DNA of 64,000 bases from Drechmeria coniospora (GCF_001625195.1 NC_054391.1:3917157-3981156), one strand, 5' to 3'. Shown: positions 46,898 through 59,136, counted from the stretch's first letter. Numbers and translations: made by a program. The notes: generated by a model not told the origin, from the sequence alone.

Positions 46898-47028
46898 TAC
46901 TCTGTCGGTGCCGCTGGATATTCTGTAGATGCCGCTGGGTATTCTGTATGTGCCGCTGGGAACTAGTATTCTGTAGGTGCCGCTGGGTACTCTGTAGGCG
47001 CAGCTGGTACTCTGCAGGTGTGGCTAGA
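46898..47028. repeat. Diverged 21-bp minisatellite
   Basis: Six tandem units based on TATTCTGTAGGTGCCGCTGGG. One unit has a 6-bp insertion containing CTAG and one is a base short. Neighbouring units differ by one to several substitutions, so the array is old. Confidence 0.88.
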
Positions 47029-47756
47029 TACTAGGTGTAGCCTATAAGTCGGTAAGCACGCGAGTGCCCGCTCACCAATCCACCAACAACCCTAGCACTC
47101 GGTGATGCACACTGACAGGACGCTCCGCTCCACACCTGCAGTTGGAAAAAGCATGTCCCAGGGCCTCGAAGCCGGCGGCGGCACCTCGCTGCTACGGTTG
47201 GCCTGCGAAGGTGATGCATGATTGTGCTGTAGATACCACAGTAGCTGTACATGTACGTACTGTAGTTGTACTTGCAAGTAGACCTAGGTGTACGTAGTTG
47301 TACTTGTAGACCTACTGTAGGTGCACGTAGTTGTACATGTACAATGGGATCCAGGGGACGGCGGAAAGCAAGGAATACGGAGTGGGGAGTGTTGCCATCG
47401 CGGCGGGGCCAGAGTGCGACGACTGCCGGCATGTGCTCACTCCGTACTCCGTACAAGTGATACTTTTGCAGCATGGTTCGTCAAGATCGCTTGGATGGCA
47501 GAGTGACACGGCACACAAGGACACGAACTCGAGATGGCTCATGCGAGGCTGGTACAGTACGCAGACACCTTATGCCTCGGTGCAGCAGGTTCCATGTACT
47601 CGCAGCGGTCGGGAACATGCCACGTTGGAAGGACATTGCCGTCCGCTGGCTAGCCGTTGGGCCTGCCTTGTACGTACTTGCTTGTACATGTACTCGTAAG
47701 AATCACTTTCGTCTTACGAGCACAGTATTACTCTGTGCGGAGCAAGTACTCCGTAG

Positions 47757-47819
47757 TGACGATTCAATTCAATGGTGGCGATGCTGCAACAAGGTGAATC
47801 GACACTTTTGCCACCCCAC
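47757..47819. repeat. Dispersed repeat, copy 2
   Basis: Begins TGACGATTCA and ends CTTTTGCCACCCCAC; partner of 46542-46602, same orientation, about 1.2 kb apart. No terminal inverted repeat is visible in either copy. Confidence 0.65.
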
Positions 47820-50800
47820 CATATACTACATGTAGTTGTAGTTGCAAGTATAGCGTGCGTACTCCGTACTCCATCCAGCCTGTACTGTACAGAGCACACT
47901 GTACATGGATGGGTGCAAGTACAACTAGTACCTAGTACTTACAGGGTCATAAGTACGGGGTGCACCTGTGCACCTGAGCAGTTGCACTTGTAATTACCTA
48001 CTGACTGACATGCACGAGCGCTGTAATTAGTAGCATTCAAGGAATGGCAATGTATGATCACATCGGGCGCCATCACATTGCAGGCCCTTGCTACAAAGTA
48101 CCAACCTTGGAATTGTATACTTGCAACGCATGCTCTGTACTGTAAGTAAGTGCTCCGTACGGATACAGGTACACGTACTCGTGCTCTGTACTTGTCCAAT
48201 GCCCCCACAACCTCCACCATCTGCTAGCAGCGCCGTGCACCTATTGATTCAAGTTACATGTGCGCTTTACATGCTTTTCGCAAAGCAAGGACGGGCCAGT
48301 AATTACATGTGCTTGTAGAAATCAGGGTCTTGCCAATCCTTGCATCTGCAAATTGCAAGGCTCATTTTGCCGAGCCCATTTCGCCAGCGGCACGCACGAG
48401 ACAGGCGGTCGGCCCAGCTGGTGAAAGCCAGGGCTGGCTGGCATTCGTTTGGCGTGCGTGGAGCGCACATGTACATGTACATGTACGTGCATCACCGTAA
48501 GCACGCCGGAATAGAGCACGATTCCAACAACGGAAGGGCAGCTGGCAAGATGTAGCGGCGGTGCAAAGCTTCGTCTCCGCATGGATGTTTGAAACGCTCT
48601 TAGGCGTACACCTACGTGCCCGTCCATGCATGCACGTGTACTCCCTCCATGTCCACCGTTTCGGACGCAGTAGGCTGCTTTGATGTCAACCCATGTCGGC
48701 TGCGACGCGGACGGAAAAGACCTCGCGCAAGGTCATTTCTTCCCTTTCCCAACGGTGCGAGGTAAGCTCCGTACTTATATCGGCGTGTATGGCGTGTACT
48801 GCGAGTACGGAGTACATGTATCGCAGTAGGTACATATGTAATACTTAGTACCTAGGTAGGAAGTGGCCTACTGTAGTACTACTTACCAAATGTCTGCCGT
48901 TGTAATACTTGTGGCGCCAACACTACGGATTACAGTAAATCAAAGTATTATTACAGCATGCTCCGTACATGGAACTGTACAGAGTATTACAAGTACTGTG
49001 CGTGTAAGTGCAGTACAAGTGTCATGTCGCTTGCATTCGACTTGTCGACTGAGCCAAGGCGAGGCGAACGGTGCCTGCCCGGCACGGTACTTGTACTTGT
49101 ACTCCGTACGGAGCACTTACTTGCACAATCTCGAGTACAAGTACCGTATACCGTACGTGTGTGTATGCACTCTGCATTTTCGTGCTGTCCACGTAGTTAT
49201 TCTCAAGTACCAGTACTCCGTAGTAAGACTTGGACACCGCATGCCTACATGCATGTACAAGACAGAAAGCGGTTGCAGTTGTATTATGTGTACAACCAAG
49301 TATTATTGCAAATGTCATGTGGCAACATGCATGTGCGGGACCACTTAGCGTGGGCGCTTGTGCCAAGTGCAGGTGAAGCTGCAGCAATGTTCTGAACGAT
49401 GCATCATGCGTGCCCGGCCATGCTCGAACGTGCATGCACCGTCGTGGAGCCTGGCCGAAGCGAACCAGGCCATTGCATGCAAACCAGGGGCCGAGTGTTT
49501 CGGAACGACCATTTTCTGCCCGGCCTGGGCTTGGGCGGCATTCGCCAGCGTCATGCCCTGTTGTTATGCCCGTTCACCTACATCGTATCGGCCATCCTGA
49601 CGGTCGAGTCTCGGTCGCCGCGTCAGAATTTTCCAAGCTAAGGGCATTTGCTTGACCAGAGGTTGCTCTCAAGAAAATCCTCGACAAGGGATTCCCCGAA
49701 GGCGTTGCAACAAAGGCGGAGCACATGGCACGTCCATGTTCACCAGTAGGGTAGTACTGTTGACGTGCGAAATTCCTGCGCATGCACTCCGTACCACCAT
49801 ACAAGTGATGCACAGGCAGGTACAGTGCGAGTGAGCACAGTATGCGTGGCGTTCAAGAAAATGCTTATAGTACTGTATGCATGTGCATCCATGCAAGTAC
49901 GAGTTCAATCAAGTCCTTTACCTTTACGATTATTATGGTGGCCCATGTACTCGGCGTATTGCGTACTGCACAGTACGTGCTGCACAGTACGTACTGCACA
50001 TGTAATTACTACTTAGTTGCAGGTACGGAGTACAGTAGGCACTCATACCAATGTACCAGCAACAGTGAGTGGCACGGAGCGTAATGCGTGCATTCCATCG
50101 ACGAATGCACAGGTACAGCTGTCATCTCGTTCTACAAGTACATGTACACCACGTAATTTAATTACCTTTGCGGAGCACTCCGTACGTACTAACCTACTTG
50201 TACTGTGCAACACTGCTGCTCAAGCACACGTACTGTACGCAGTAGTATCAGTTGGTGTTCTACCGACTACTTCCACGCTAATACTCCGTACTCCGTGCCT
50301 ACTGCAGGGTTCATGTACCGTCGGGAATTCACGTCAGACAAACCCCCTGCAGACATCGGACCCTGACACTCTTGACAGCGTGCCTGCTGCGGCGAACGCT
50401 GGAACGAGAACGGCGCCCCTTTCTAGCTCCCAGGTGCTGGAACCCACTTGATGCTGCGAGCAGAACCCTGAAGTCAACGGCGAACCCTCCCTGCCGACCG
50501 TCTTGAGACACGAGCTCCGCGACGGTCACGAGGATGGCGGCCACGACAGATGACAGATGAGAAGTGAGCGTGGAACGCGGTGATTTCCTTGCCGCATGCA
50601 CGCACGCACAAGCACGCAATTTCTTCGCGTGCATGTGCAATAGACCTCCTTGTACGCCCACCACCCTCTACTTGTACACAAGCAGGCGTGCTTGCGAGGC
50701 AGTGAGTACCTGTCCTGTGCTGTTGTTTCGACCAAGTCAGGCACCTTGCACTCGCGGCCTAGCACTCGCTCCCTGCACGAGGCATATGTATCTACTACCT

Positions 50801-51085
50801 AATAGTACCTAGCATGCTTGGGGAGGGTGAAATACTTGCTCGCACGTACCGAGTACCCCGAACCAGTGCTGTGCCGTGCCGCGCACGTACTGTGCCGTGC
50901 ATGCACGCCTACTGTGCTGTTTCGCACCTCCCAATCAACACGCCACCAACCAACAACTCGCCACCCAGCGCCGTCCCTCGGAGGATCAAGCGGAGCGAGG
51001 CCAACGAAATCATCGGCGGACCACGAGGGTCAGCAGCACCAGCACCAGCACCGGCTCCATCCATTCCTCGCACCCGGCGGAGAGG

Positions 51086-51112
51086 GAGCGAGCGAGCGAG
51101 CGAGCGAGCGAG
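51086..51112. repeat. GAGC microsatellite in the Arf-GEF leader
   Basis: Six GAGC units plus GAG, about 100 bp before the chosen ATG. GTAAGT follows directly. Confidence 0.9.
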
Positions 51113-51210
51113 TAAGTCGTTGTCTCTGCCGACTACCACGAGTGCGAGAGCGCCGCCAATGCTTTCTTTTTGGTGCTCGAGACGCTGCCTGCTCGTTGTC
51201 ACCAACGAAA

Positions 51211-51341
51211 ATGGAGATGCCGATCCCTTCCCCGTCCGCTGGCTCGCGCGACTCCCACGACCTGTCCTTGTCGCCCCGCGATGTGACCCGTGACTCGCTC
51301 GTCACGAACATGCTCTTGTCCCTGGACCAACTCTCCATGGG

Positions 51342-51377
<36 letters not shown>

Positions 51378-51856
51378 TCCCCCACGCCGCCGACAACACC
51401 ACCATCACCATCATCAGCACGCCGAGCCCGCCGGCGTGGCCGCTGGCCGTGATGCGTCGCCATCGACCAAACGGCCCACAAGTTCGAAAGCGAAACTGAC
51501 GAGCGGTCAGCACGTCCACCGTCGCAACGGTTCCCACGCCTCCGACTCGAGCCGTTTTTCCTCCACCCACCAGGGCACGCCTGCCTCCAGCAGCACCGTC
51601 CGCGAGAGCAAAAACAAGAGCGACAAGACGACCAACGGCAAAGGCGGCAAGAGTAGGGGCAGGAGAAAGAGCAAAACCAAGAGCAAGCAAGAACGAGACG
51701 CGACCTACCATCATCGGCCGACGACCCCGCCGCCTACCGCCTACAGACGAAGCGGCACCGACGTCGACGGGAGCATCGACGGCGAGCAGCGCCCGGTGGC
51801 GGCGACGATGCAGCCGCTCATCACCTCGTCCCCCTTTCGCGTCGACTTCCCCAAAT

Positions 51857-51908
<52 letters not shown>

Positions 51909-54900
51909 CACCTCGGCCCCGACCCCGACAGTCCCCATCGGGCCACGCCGTGTCCCCTCCGACCTCGCCATCTCCCTCATCCCACCCCCTCCTCCGCCCA
52001 AGCCTAGCGCCTCGCAAACGACGGAACGCAGGCGTAGCACGATCCGCTCGTTCAAGGACTCTCCCCGCCAGGGCAGGCGAGCCACGAGAGCGACTGCCAT
52101 GGCGAGCCCCGAGTTCGACTCGGCTCCTGCCCCGAGCGTCGGCTATGGCAAGTCCAACGAGTCGGACGCGACGCCCGCCAAGGAGAGGCAAGGCTTCTTC
52201 CGCCGCGTCTTCGGCGGCGGCGCCTCCTCCAGGAACGCCGGCGGCAACCTGGCCACCTCTGGCGGCGCCGGCGGCAACGTCACCACCACCGGCAACGGCA
52301 GCGGCAGCAGCAACGCCGCCTCCTGCCCGCCACGCCTCGCTTCGTCCAGCCGCCCCGACAGGTCGCGCCAGCAGGGCCAATCCGATCCTGCGGCGGCTTC
52401 TTCGTCCCGGGATGCGTCGTTGCATTGCCAGCCGCCGCTGCAGAAGAAGTCCTCGACCGCCTCCTTCTTCCGCCGACGAAGGAAAGCCGACGCCGACGAC
52501 GCACCCGCCACGCCGGCCAAGGACACGCCTCGCCGGCCACCTCCCTTCGATCCCGTCGTCCTGCCGGCGCCCGAGGAGCATCCGCCGTCGGCGCCGCGGA
52601 GCCCTGCCGCGAGCTTGCGGGACGCCATGAGTCCTTACCTCACCGATAGCCCTACGCCCACGGGATCAAGCCTCGTCGGGCCCCCCTCGTCGGAGTCGCC
52701 GGCAGACGTCACCGGCAGCCCCGGCACGACGGCTGCGGCCCGCGACGGCTATAGGAAGGACTTCTCTCCCGAGTACTCGCACGAGCTGAGCCCGAACGCA
52801 CGCATCCGCACCGTCCGTCCCGACACGGAAGCCGAACCGGTCGAGAATCCGGAAACACCATCGCGACCGGCCCCGGCACCGCCCACCCAAACGGCCGGGT
52901 CGAACAAGGAAAAGGTTTCCTTCCGCAAGGCTGACGGCGGCCTCGGCCTCAACCTTGACCTCGACGTCGACGCCGGCAGCGAGTTCGAAACGGAAGTCGA
53001 GGACAAACATGGCACCTCGCGACGACGCCAGAGGGCGAGCGTGGCCCGTGACGGAGACAAGGACAAGGACGGCAAGAAAACGGCCAAGTTGCAGGATGGC
53101 AATGACGCGAGCGCCTTTCTTCATCGCGGCAAGAAGTGCGCTTTGGTCTCGTCCGAGCCAACAGGTCACGAGCCCCTTCGGCCCAACCTCGTCCCGTCGA
53201 TGGATGGCTCCAGCCTCGCCTCGAGCTCCACAGACGCAGGTTACCGAACGGCCCCAAGCGCCCCCCCGAGCGTCCGCGTCGACAGTGCCGGCGACCGCAG
53301 TCCCACGATGCTGGGCACCCCCAAATTGATGAAGTCGTACGAATCCCTCGACGAACCCGAGTGTGACGCCGGCGAGCCCACCGACGACGACCGCCAAAAG
53401 GCGCGAAGCGTCTTCGATGGATGCGAAGATTTCGTCCCGAAACCCAAGGCCGCCGCCTGGTTGGGCGAGGAGGGCCCCGGCCGTCAACGAACGCTGCAGG
53501 CCTACATGGAGCTGCACGACTTTACCGACCAGGGCGTCCTGGCCGCCATGCGCAGCCTCTGCGGCCGGCTGGTCCTGCGCGCCGAGACGCAGCAGGTCGA
53601 TCGTATCCTCGTGGCCTTCTCCAAGAGGTGGTGCGCCTGCAACCCGCGACACGGGTTCAAGGCGACCGGTACGTGTGCTGTTCCCGTAGTCCTTCGGAAG
53701 CCCCTTCTGCATCCTGCTTCCGCGCGAGAGGATGAAGCGAAACGGAAGCCGCTGACAGTCCGAGGTAGATGTCATACACATGATTTGCTACTCCATCATG
53801 CTGCTCAACACGGACCTGCACCTCGCCGACATCGAGCAGAAGATGACGCGCAGCCAGTTCGTCAAGAACACCATGACGACCATCGCCCACGCCGCCCACG
53901 AGTCGGCGCCTGCCGCCGCCACCAACGGACGTCCCACCATCCTTCCGGAGAAATCGTCGCTGCTGAGCGGCGTGCAGGGGCGCTCGTCGCCCGACTACGA
54001 CCGGTCCAGCCTTCGATATTCCTTCCGCCCTCTCGCACGTTCAGACCCCCACGGCGGCGACGTGGACGACTGCGGCCCGCTCGTCAAGGCGCCCTTTCAC
54101 GGGTCCATGCGAGCCTGGGAGGAGCAGGTCGAGGTCGTGCTGAAGAACATCTACGCCTCCATTCGCGACCAGCGTTTGCCGCTGTTTGGTGCCGAGGCCG
54201 AGAGGCAGGTCGTCTCGCCCACCCTCCCGCCGGGCAACCTGTCCGTCATCTCGATGCTGAGGAGGAGCCCGAGCGTCCTGAGCAAGGCGCCGTCGGAGAC
54301 GCAGCTCTCGAGCCGCGGTCGGGTGACGGACGGAAGGGGCACGGCATCCTCCCGATGGACCTCCAAGAGCCGTTCGCGCCCCGGCCTCGGCCGCACCGGC
54401 CTCTCGTCGAGCCGCACGAGCTTCGACGACGGCAACTCCATGTGGAGCCACACCATGTCGACGGCCACCTGGAGTCGGTATTCGCTGGGCCGGACCCAGG
54501 GATCCATGTCGCAAGACTCGTTCGCCTCCTCCGTACCCCGCGGCGACTATAAGCAGTCGATCGGCTTCGCCAACGCGCTGAGCCAGGCCATCATCCGCGA
54601 CGAGGACGCCAGCGGCCACGAGCCGTCGTTCCCGGCCGCCGACGCGCCGCCGGCACCGTGTCTCGCGGACGAGTCGCTCGAGCTGGCCGGCCCGCCGTGG
54701 GTGAAGGAGGGCCTGGTCACGCACAAGCACCACCTCGACGGCGTCGGCAAGAAGGCCAAGGAACGCAACTGGAACGAAGTCTTCGCCGTCATCCAGAAGG
54801 GGCAGATGAGCCTGTTCTCCTTCACGTCCCACAAGTCGATCCGTCAAAAGGGCCGCTCCCGGAACGGCGGGAAGCCGAGCGGTCCCGTCGGCGGCGGCAA

Positions 54901-55786
54901 CTGGCAGGACAACGCGCTGAGCCTCGGCACCTTCAGCCTGCGCCTGACCCTGGCTTCGGCTCTTCCGCCGCCGGGGTACTCGAGGATGAGACCTCACGTG
55001 TGGGCGCTGAGCCTGCCGACGGGTGCCGTCCACCTGTTCCAGGTGGGCACGCCCGAGATAATTCGAGAGTTCGTCACGACGGTGAACTACTGGAGCGCGC
55101 GCCTGAGCACCCACCCGCTCGTCGGCGGCATCAGCAACATCGAGTACGGCTGGAGCGAGTCGATTGTAAGCAACGCAAGCGTCGGCGCTCCTGCCGACGA
55201 CGAGCCGGCCTCGTCCCTCAACCCGAGCGCCGCGAGGAGCACGCGGCCTGGGAGCAGTGCAGCCCAGCACGGGAGAAGGTCGAGCGTGGCCAGCAGCTTC
55301 CGAGCGAGCAGTTTCGACCAGGTGGCCGGGTCGCTGACCCACAGCGGCAGTCGCGGCAAGCTGCCCGGAGATCGCATCTACATCGCTGAATGGGCGCCGC
55401 CGACGCAGAGCATGCGTCCGAGCAGCGCAACGGAAGCGGCCCAGCTCGAGAAGCTGACGGTGTATGTGAAGAGGATCGAGGAGGACCTGCAGGCTCACAA
55501 CCAGCTCCGGAGTCGGATGCTCCTGGCCTTCACACCGAGGGGGCAGAACGCGAGCAAGGCCATGGCCAACTGGGAGCGCAAGAGCGCATACCTTTTGCGA
55601 GAGATTGTCAAGTTCCGAACCTACGTCGACTGCCTCCAGCAGGCGGAGGCGAGGAAGCAGAGGGTGTACACCGAACGAGACCTTGAGCGCGGCGCGGCGA
55701 GGGGTGATGACAGCGACGATGAAATGGCTGCTGGTGGCGTCGACGGCGACGACGAGGAAGATGGCGACGAGACGCTCAGGCCATGA
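51211..55786 (+). CDS. Sec7-PH guanine nucleotide exchange factor for Arf GTPases (EFA6/Yel1-like)
   Basis: Exons 51211-53668 and 53769-55786 (100-bp intron, donor GTACGT) give 1491 residues. The intron splits the Sec7 domain; joined it reads GFKATD|VIHMICYSIMLLNTDLH. Sec7 (about 735-945): the catalytic glutamate lies in LRAETQQVDRIL, the second Sec7 motif is LLNTDLHLADIEQ. A PH domain follows (about 1126-1265; WVKEGLVTHKHHLDGVG ... NWNEVFAVIQKGQMSLFSF), then a coiled coil (about 1376-1456). This Sec7-PH-coiled-coil order is that of EFA6/PSD and yeast Yel1, which activate Arf6/Arf3 at the plasma membrane in polarised growth and endocytosis. The first 700 residues are disordered, with Q10, a His run, K/R-rich stretches and D16. 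Met 51211 is preferred because the open frame before it (from 50818) is repeat-derived. Confidence 0.93.
51343..51372 (+). repeat. CAG trinucleotide repeat coding Q10
   Basis: Ten perfect CAG codons in the disordered N-terminus of the Arf-GEF, followed closely by a His-rich stretch (51396-51421). Confidence 0.95.
51859..51906 (+). repeat. GAC trinucleotide repeat coding D16
   Basis: Sixteen perfect GAC codons in the Arf-GEF. The absence of any GAT codon shows a young, slippage-made tract rather than a selected acidic stretch. Confidence 0.95.
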
Positions 55787-56292
55787 CGCGAACCCCTTTC
55801 TCTCGGCGTATTGCTGCTCTCTTGATGCTCTGTTTTTTTTTTCACGTACGATACCCCGTGTGGCCGCGACCAGGCCAACCCCTTCGACCGGTATAGGTGC
55901 CCAGGTACTTTTGCGTCTTATTTCTCGACTTCGAGATCAGTCCGGCACGGCGACCGAGGTGTACCGAGATGCACAATACATGAAAATTTGTAACGGTGGG
56001 GGCTTTGTAGAGAATGGCACGTGAATACGATCTGCGTAGGCAAGCTGGGATGTGCATGTGTGCGCAACGCACCAGCTTCGTCACGACTTCACGAATGAAC
56101 CACTCGTTGGTGCGCTTTCACAAAGGGACAACGCATGGACTCGGTGCAGACTAAACGAACTGCAGGGTGACACGGCCCATTGGGATTTGTGGCAGCAGTC
56201 TTATCATGCTTGTTTCCTCTCCATGCTCCACGGAAACCTAAAAGTCATAATTCGATTCCTGGTCGCGCCTTGGCGGGATGGGCGGCTCTCAT
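55787..56292. other. Convergent intergenic region
   Basis: Shared 3' flank of the Arf-GEF gene (+) and the Crh gene (-). No gene seen; a T-rich run lies at about 55830-55842. Confidence 0.7.
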
Positions 56293-57696
56293 CTACCAAG
56301 CGAACAGCCATCCAAGGCACACAAGGGCGGCCAGTGGCGGCGACGACGCAAATCCCAGGACCGCCGCACGACTCTCGTCATCCTCGTCAGATTCCTCCGA
56401 TGGTGAGGGGGAAGGACCGTGACCTGTCGCCGATGGCTCCTGTTCGGCAACGGGCAACGGCGGCACAAGAGGCGCGCTCCGACGGCTACGACAGCCCCGA
56501 ATGCGAACGTTCTGCCAGCCCCAGGTCTTCTCATCGTACTGGTACTCGACTTCGTCACTGCTCGAGGCGTCGTCTATGTCGTCGCAGTGACCGACGTAAT
56601 CCTCAATCTCGAGGGCGCGGAAGTAGGCTCGGAAGGGGTGCAGACCGGCATCACGGCCCCAGTCGGGTTCGCCTCCGGCCCAGGCGACTTCACCGCGATC
56701 TACGGTGGGGTCGGTGGGGCCGCTCCGGTCGGGACCGGCGCCGACGGCCCAGAGACCGAGCTTGATGCGCATCGGCGTCTGGGGCCAGGCGCCGGGGGCA
56801 ATGTCGCCGAAACGCCAGGTCTGTCGGACGTGGCCGTCGATGGAAAACTCAAGGATTGACTCGGTCCACTCGACGCTGTAGGTGTGGAAGGCGTCAAAGG
56901 ATGAGGAAGAGAGTGCGTACGTCGTATTGTAGACGTTGTACCGCGCCTTGCCGTCGTAGTAGTAGTTGGTGGCCGCCTGGTTGTCGAATGCGCCGAGAAG
57001 CTCCTGATTCAGGTGTCAATACATCTTGTGCATGCTATATATGTGTGCCTTCGAGTTTATGCGTATATGTAGTCACAACCGTTTATGCGCGCGAGTGCGG
57101 TTGTGCTCGAGATTGGTTGCAGAAATGATACGAAAACCTTGCAAGGAGAGAGGGAAGGGAGACGAAGAACAAAAAGGTAATACCCAGTCAATCTCATCGC
57201 CAGAATCAGACTTCAATACAAGTGTCGTGACGAGACCACGTCCCTTGGCAGCTTTGAGCGTGACGCTGACCCTGCCGAACAGCAAGTATTTCTTGCTTGT
57301 CAAGGTCGGAGCACCGCCCTCCTTGGAGATTGTCATGGCGACTCCATCGTTACCATCCGTATCAAAATCGAGCCTTTTTTTGTCATGGAGGCTGGCTTCG
57401 TCCACACTCCAGAAGTCTTCGAGTCCGCCGTCCCAGCCGGACTTGGAGAAGTCGATGGAGATGTTACCGGCCAAGGCCGGATCTGGGGGGCAGACTGACA
57501 ACAAGGTCCGCTCAATACACGACGTCCGAGCACAACCGTTGTCTTACTTCCTTGGGGCACAAAGGAACGTGCCATCTGAAGGGGGGGACTCACATGTGCC
57601 CTTCCGCAGAGGATCGCAGGAGGCCAGGTCTTCGAGGCTGGCCTTGGTAACGGCAACGGCCATCAAGGTAGCGAGAAAGCGCAGGCTCGCCACCAT
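56293..57696 (-). CDS. Crh-type GH16 chitin-glucan transglycosylase, GPI-anchored
   Basis: Exons 57696-57594, 57494-57184 and 57003-56293 give 374 residues; introns are 99 and 180 bp. The first exon is a signal peptide (MVASLRFLATLMAVAVTKA) and a conserved Cys (ASCDPLRKG). The second has CPPDPALAG and LLFGRVSVTLKAAKGRG. The GH16 catalytic motif DEIDWELLG is split by intron 2; Glu135, Asp137 and Glu139 are the ExDxxE residues. Further conserved: NYYYDGKARYNVYNTTYA, FHTYSVEWTESILEFSIDG, WPQTPMRIKLGLWAVG, WAGGEPDW. No CBM18 chitin-binding module is seen. The C-terminus has a Ser/Asp/Glu-rich region followed by a hydrophobic tail (LAALVCLGWLFAW), as for a GPI signal. Crh enzymes cross-link chitin to beta-glucan in the cell wall. 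Confidence 0.92.
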
Positions 57697-58281
57697 CTTG
57701 GGCAGCAAAACACAACACAGAAAAGCCAGCTAGCGACGATATTTGGGCTCGAGGGCTCGGAAAGAACGATGACAGGGTGGATGCAGATGATAACCTGGCG
57801 AGCTGGCGGGTGAAGTGCATAATGTAAGAAGGAACATTCGTGTGCGAGGACGGGGTTTTTATGACGATGGAGGAACATCTCGCCACCTGAGGTGAATCAA
57901 CGACTCGCACAGGGTCGTGGCATCGCTTGCGTTGGTGGGGTTCGATGGGGAGGATCTTGTTCGGACGAGCACAGAGGTTACGCGAACAGCGAACGGATGT
58001 TAGTCCTCACTTCGGACGGGGGGTGACGTATCATCGGCCAAGATATTGATCGGTCGGTGCGAGTTGATCATGACCGTGGACGGTATCACTAGGGGAAGCA
58101 GATGGAGATTGAGCCGTTGATCCTAGGTCGCGTAGCTCCATGCATCGCACGAGTGGCACAAACAAAGCCGGCGGACAGCGCATCGCAACGCAACAACGTG
58201 GCTGCAGTCAGGAGCATCCACCCGTCGAGAAGACAATAAATTTATTTTCTGAAATTCATCGTGCTCGAGGAAAGTTCAAGG
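57697..58281. other. Intergenic region upstream of the Crh gene
   Basis: 585 bp between two minus-strand genes: 3' flank of the HNH nuclease and promoter of the Crh gene. No gene or clear TATA box seen. Confidence 0.65.
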
Positions 58282-59136
58282 CTAGCAAGAATCCAGCATG
58301 CCGCTGAGCGCATCCTTCTCGGCGTCGGTAACGGATAGTCGGTAGTAGCTCTTGACCTGGACCCAACTCTTGGCGTAGATGCAGTGGAAGCTCTCGAGAG
58401 GGGGCATCCACCTGTCGGGGGACTTGTCGCCCTTGGCTTCGTTGACGCGATCGGTTACGGCCCATAGCTGGGGGCGGGTGATGTCATTGGCGAAGGCCTT
58501 GCGCTTCTCGGTGGACCAAGCCGACGCGCCAGACTGTGTTGTCAATCAGCATCGTTCCCCGTCAATCACACGCACACGGCAGACGAGGGAACCAGAGGGC
58601 GAATAGGGGGGGACCGCTTACTATCCACGCGTTCTTGAGGGGAACCATGTGGTCAATGTCGATGTCGCTAGCCTGGGTCCAGGAGCCACCGTCGTAGGGG
58701 CTCACCCAGGTGCCCGACGTTGCCGCACAGCTATCGTCCGTCTCGACATCGATGCCGTCTCGCTGCAGCACAAACTCGCTGGATCCGCCGTCAGCAAGGC
58801 CGTGTTTCCACACACGCTCACACACACATGTTATGTGCGGCATGGCGTGGATTGGCACGTACCGAGTGTTGCAAGCACCCTCGACCGTCGCCCAGTGCGG
58901 AAACTTCTTGCGACTGTACCCAGTTCCGGAGCCCGAGGAGCTGACCTCGAGACCCTCTAGTAGTGACCTGGCAGTAGCAGGACTGGGGATTCCGGGCTGT
59001 GGCTGTCAGCACACCGTCGTCGTCGCGCTCCATCATGGCAGGAGAGCGGGCTATCTTGTCATCTTACAGGTTGTGGCACGGGGGAGGCGAGAGCGACGGC
59101 CGCTGCGAGCAGCAGAGAGGGTGCTGAGAATCGCAT
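58282..59136 (-). CDS. Secreted HNH nuclease (DUF1524/GmrSD C-terminal-like)
   Basis: Exons 59136-59068, 59002-58863, 58778-58622 and 58533-58282 give 205 residues; introns are 65, 84 and 88 bp and all phases fit. Exon 1 is a signal peptide (MRFSAPSLLLAAAVALA). The mature protein reads GTGYSRKKFPHWATVEGACNTR, EFVLQRDGIDV, GTWVSPYDG, then the HNH core DIDIDHMVPLKNAW (His113 the likely general base), FANDITRPQLWAV, KGDKSPDRW, SWVQVKSYYRLSVTDAE and a final Cys. This matches small extracellular fungal and actinobacterial DUF1524 nucleases. Intron 1 has two possible in-phase acceptors six bases apart (ending 59003 or 58997), giving or losing Pro-Gln. A TATA box lies 85 bp upstream. A role in nucleic acid scavenging or competition is inferred, not shown. 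Confidence 0.9.

Larger units (their letters stand above)
45438..51210. other. Gene-free region, repeat-word rich
   Basis: 5.8 kb. 45438-46480 has normal composition but no gene. 46490-50850 is the densest GTAC-word desert of the window and includes a 21-bp minisatellite and a dispersed repeat pair. 50870-51210 is probably promoter and leader of the Arf-GEF gene, with GTAAGT at 51112, directly after the GAGC repeat, as a possible leader-intron donor. Short open frames here only read repeat words (Cys-Thr, Tyr-Lys runs). Confidence 0.65.

Noticed and set aside
46877..47040. CRISPR-like array
   Set aside because: Tandem 21-bp units without spacers in a eukaryotic genome; a minisatellite.
50818..51210. 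N-terminal extension of the Arf-GEF frame
   Set aside because: Open but made of repeat words and a GAGC microsatellite; the conserved protein starts best at 51211.
54041..55498. 485-codon open frame on the minus strand
   Set aside because: Antisense of the PH half of the Arf-GEF.
56236..56260. tRNA-like TTCGATTCC
   Set aside because: Resembles a T-loop but no acceptor stem, D-arm or anticodon arm can be formed around it.
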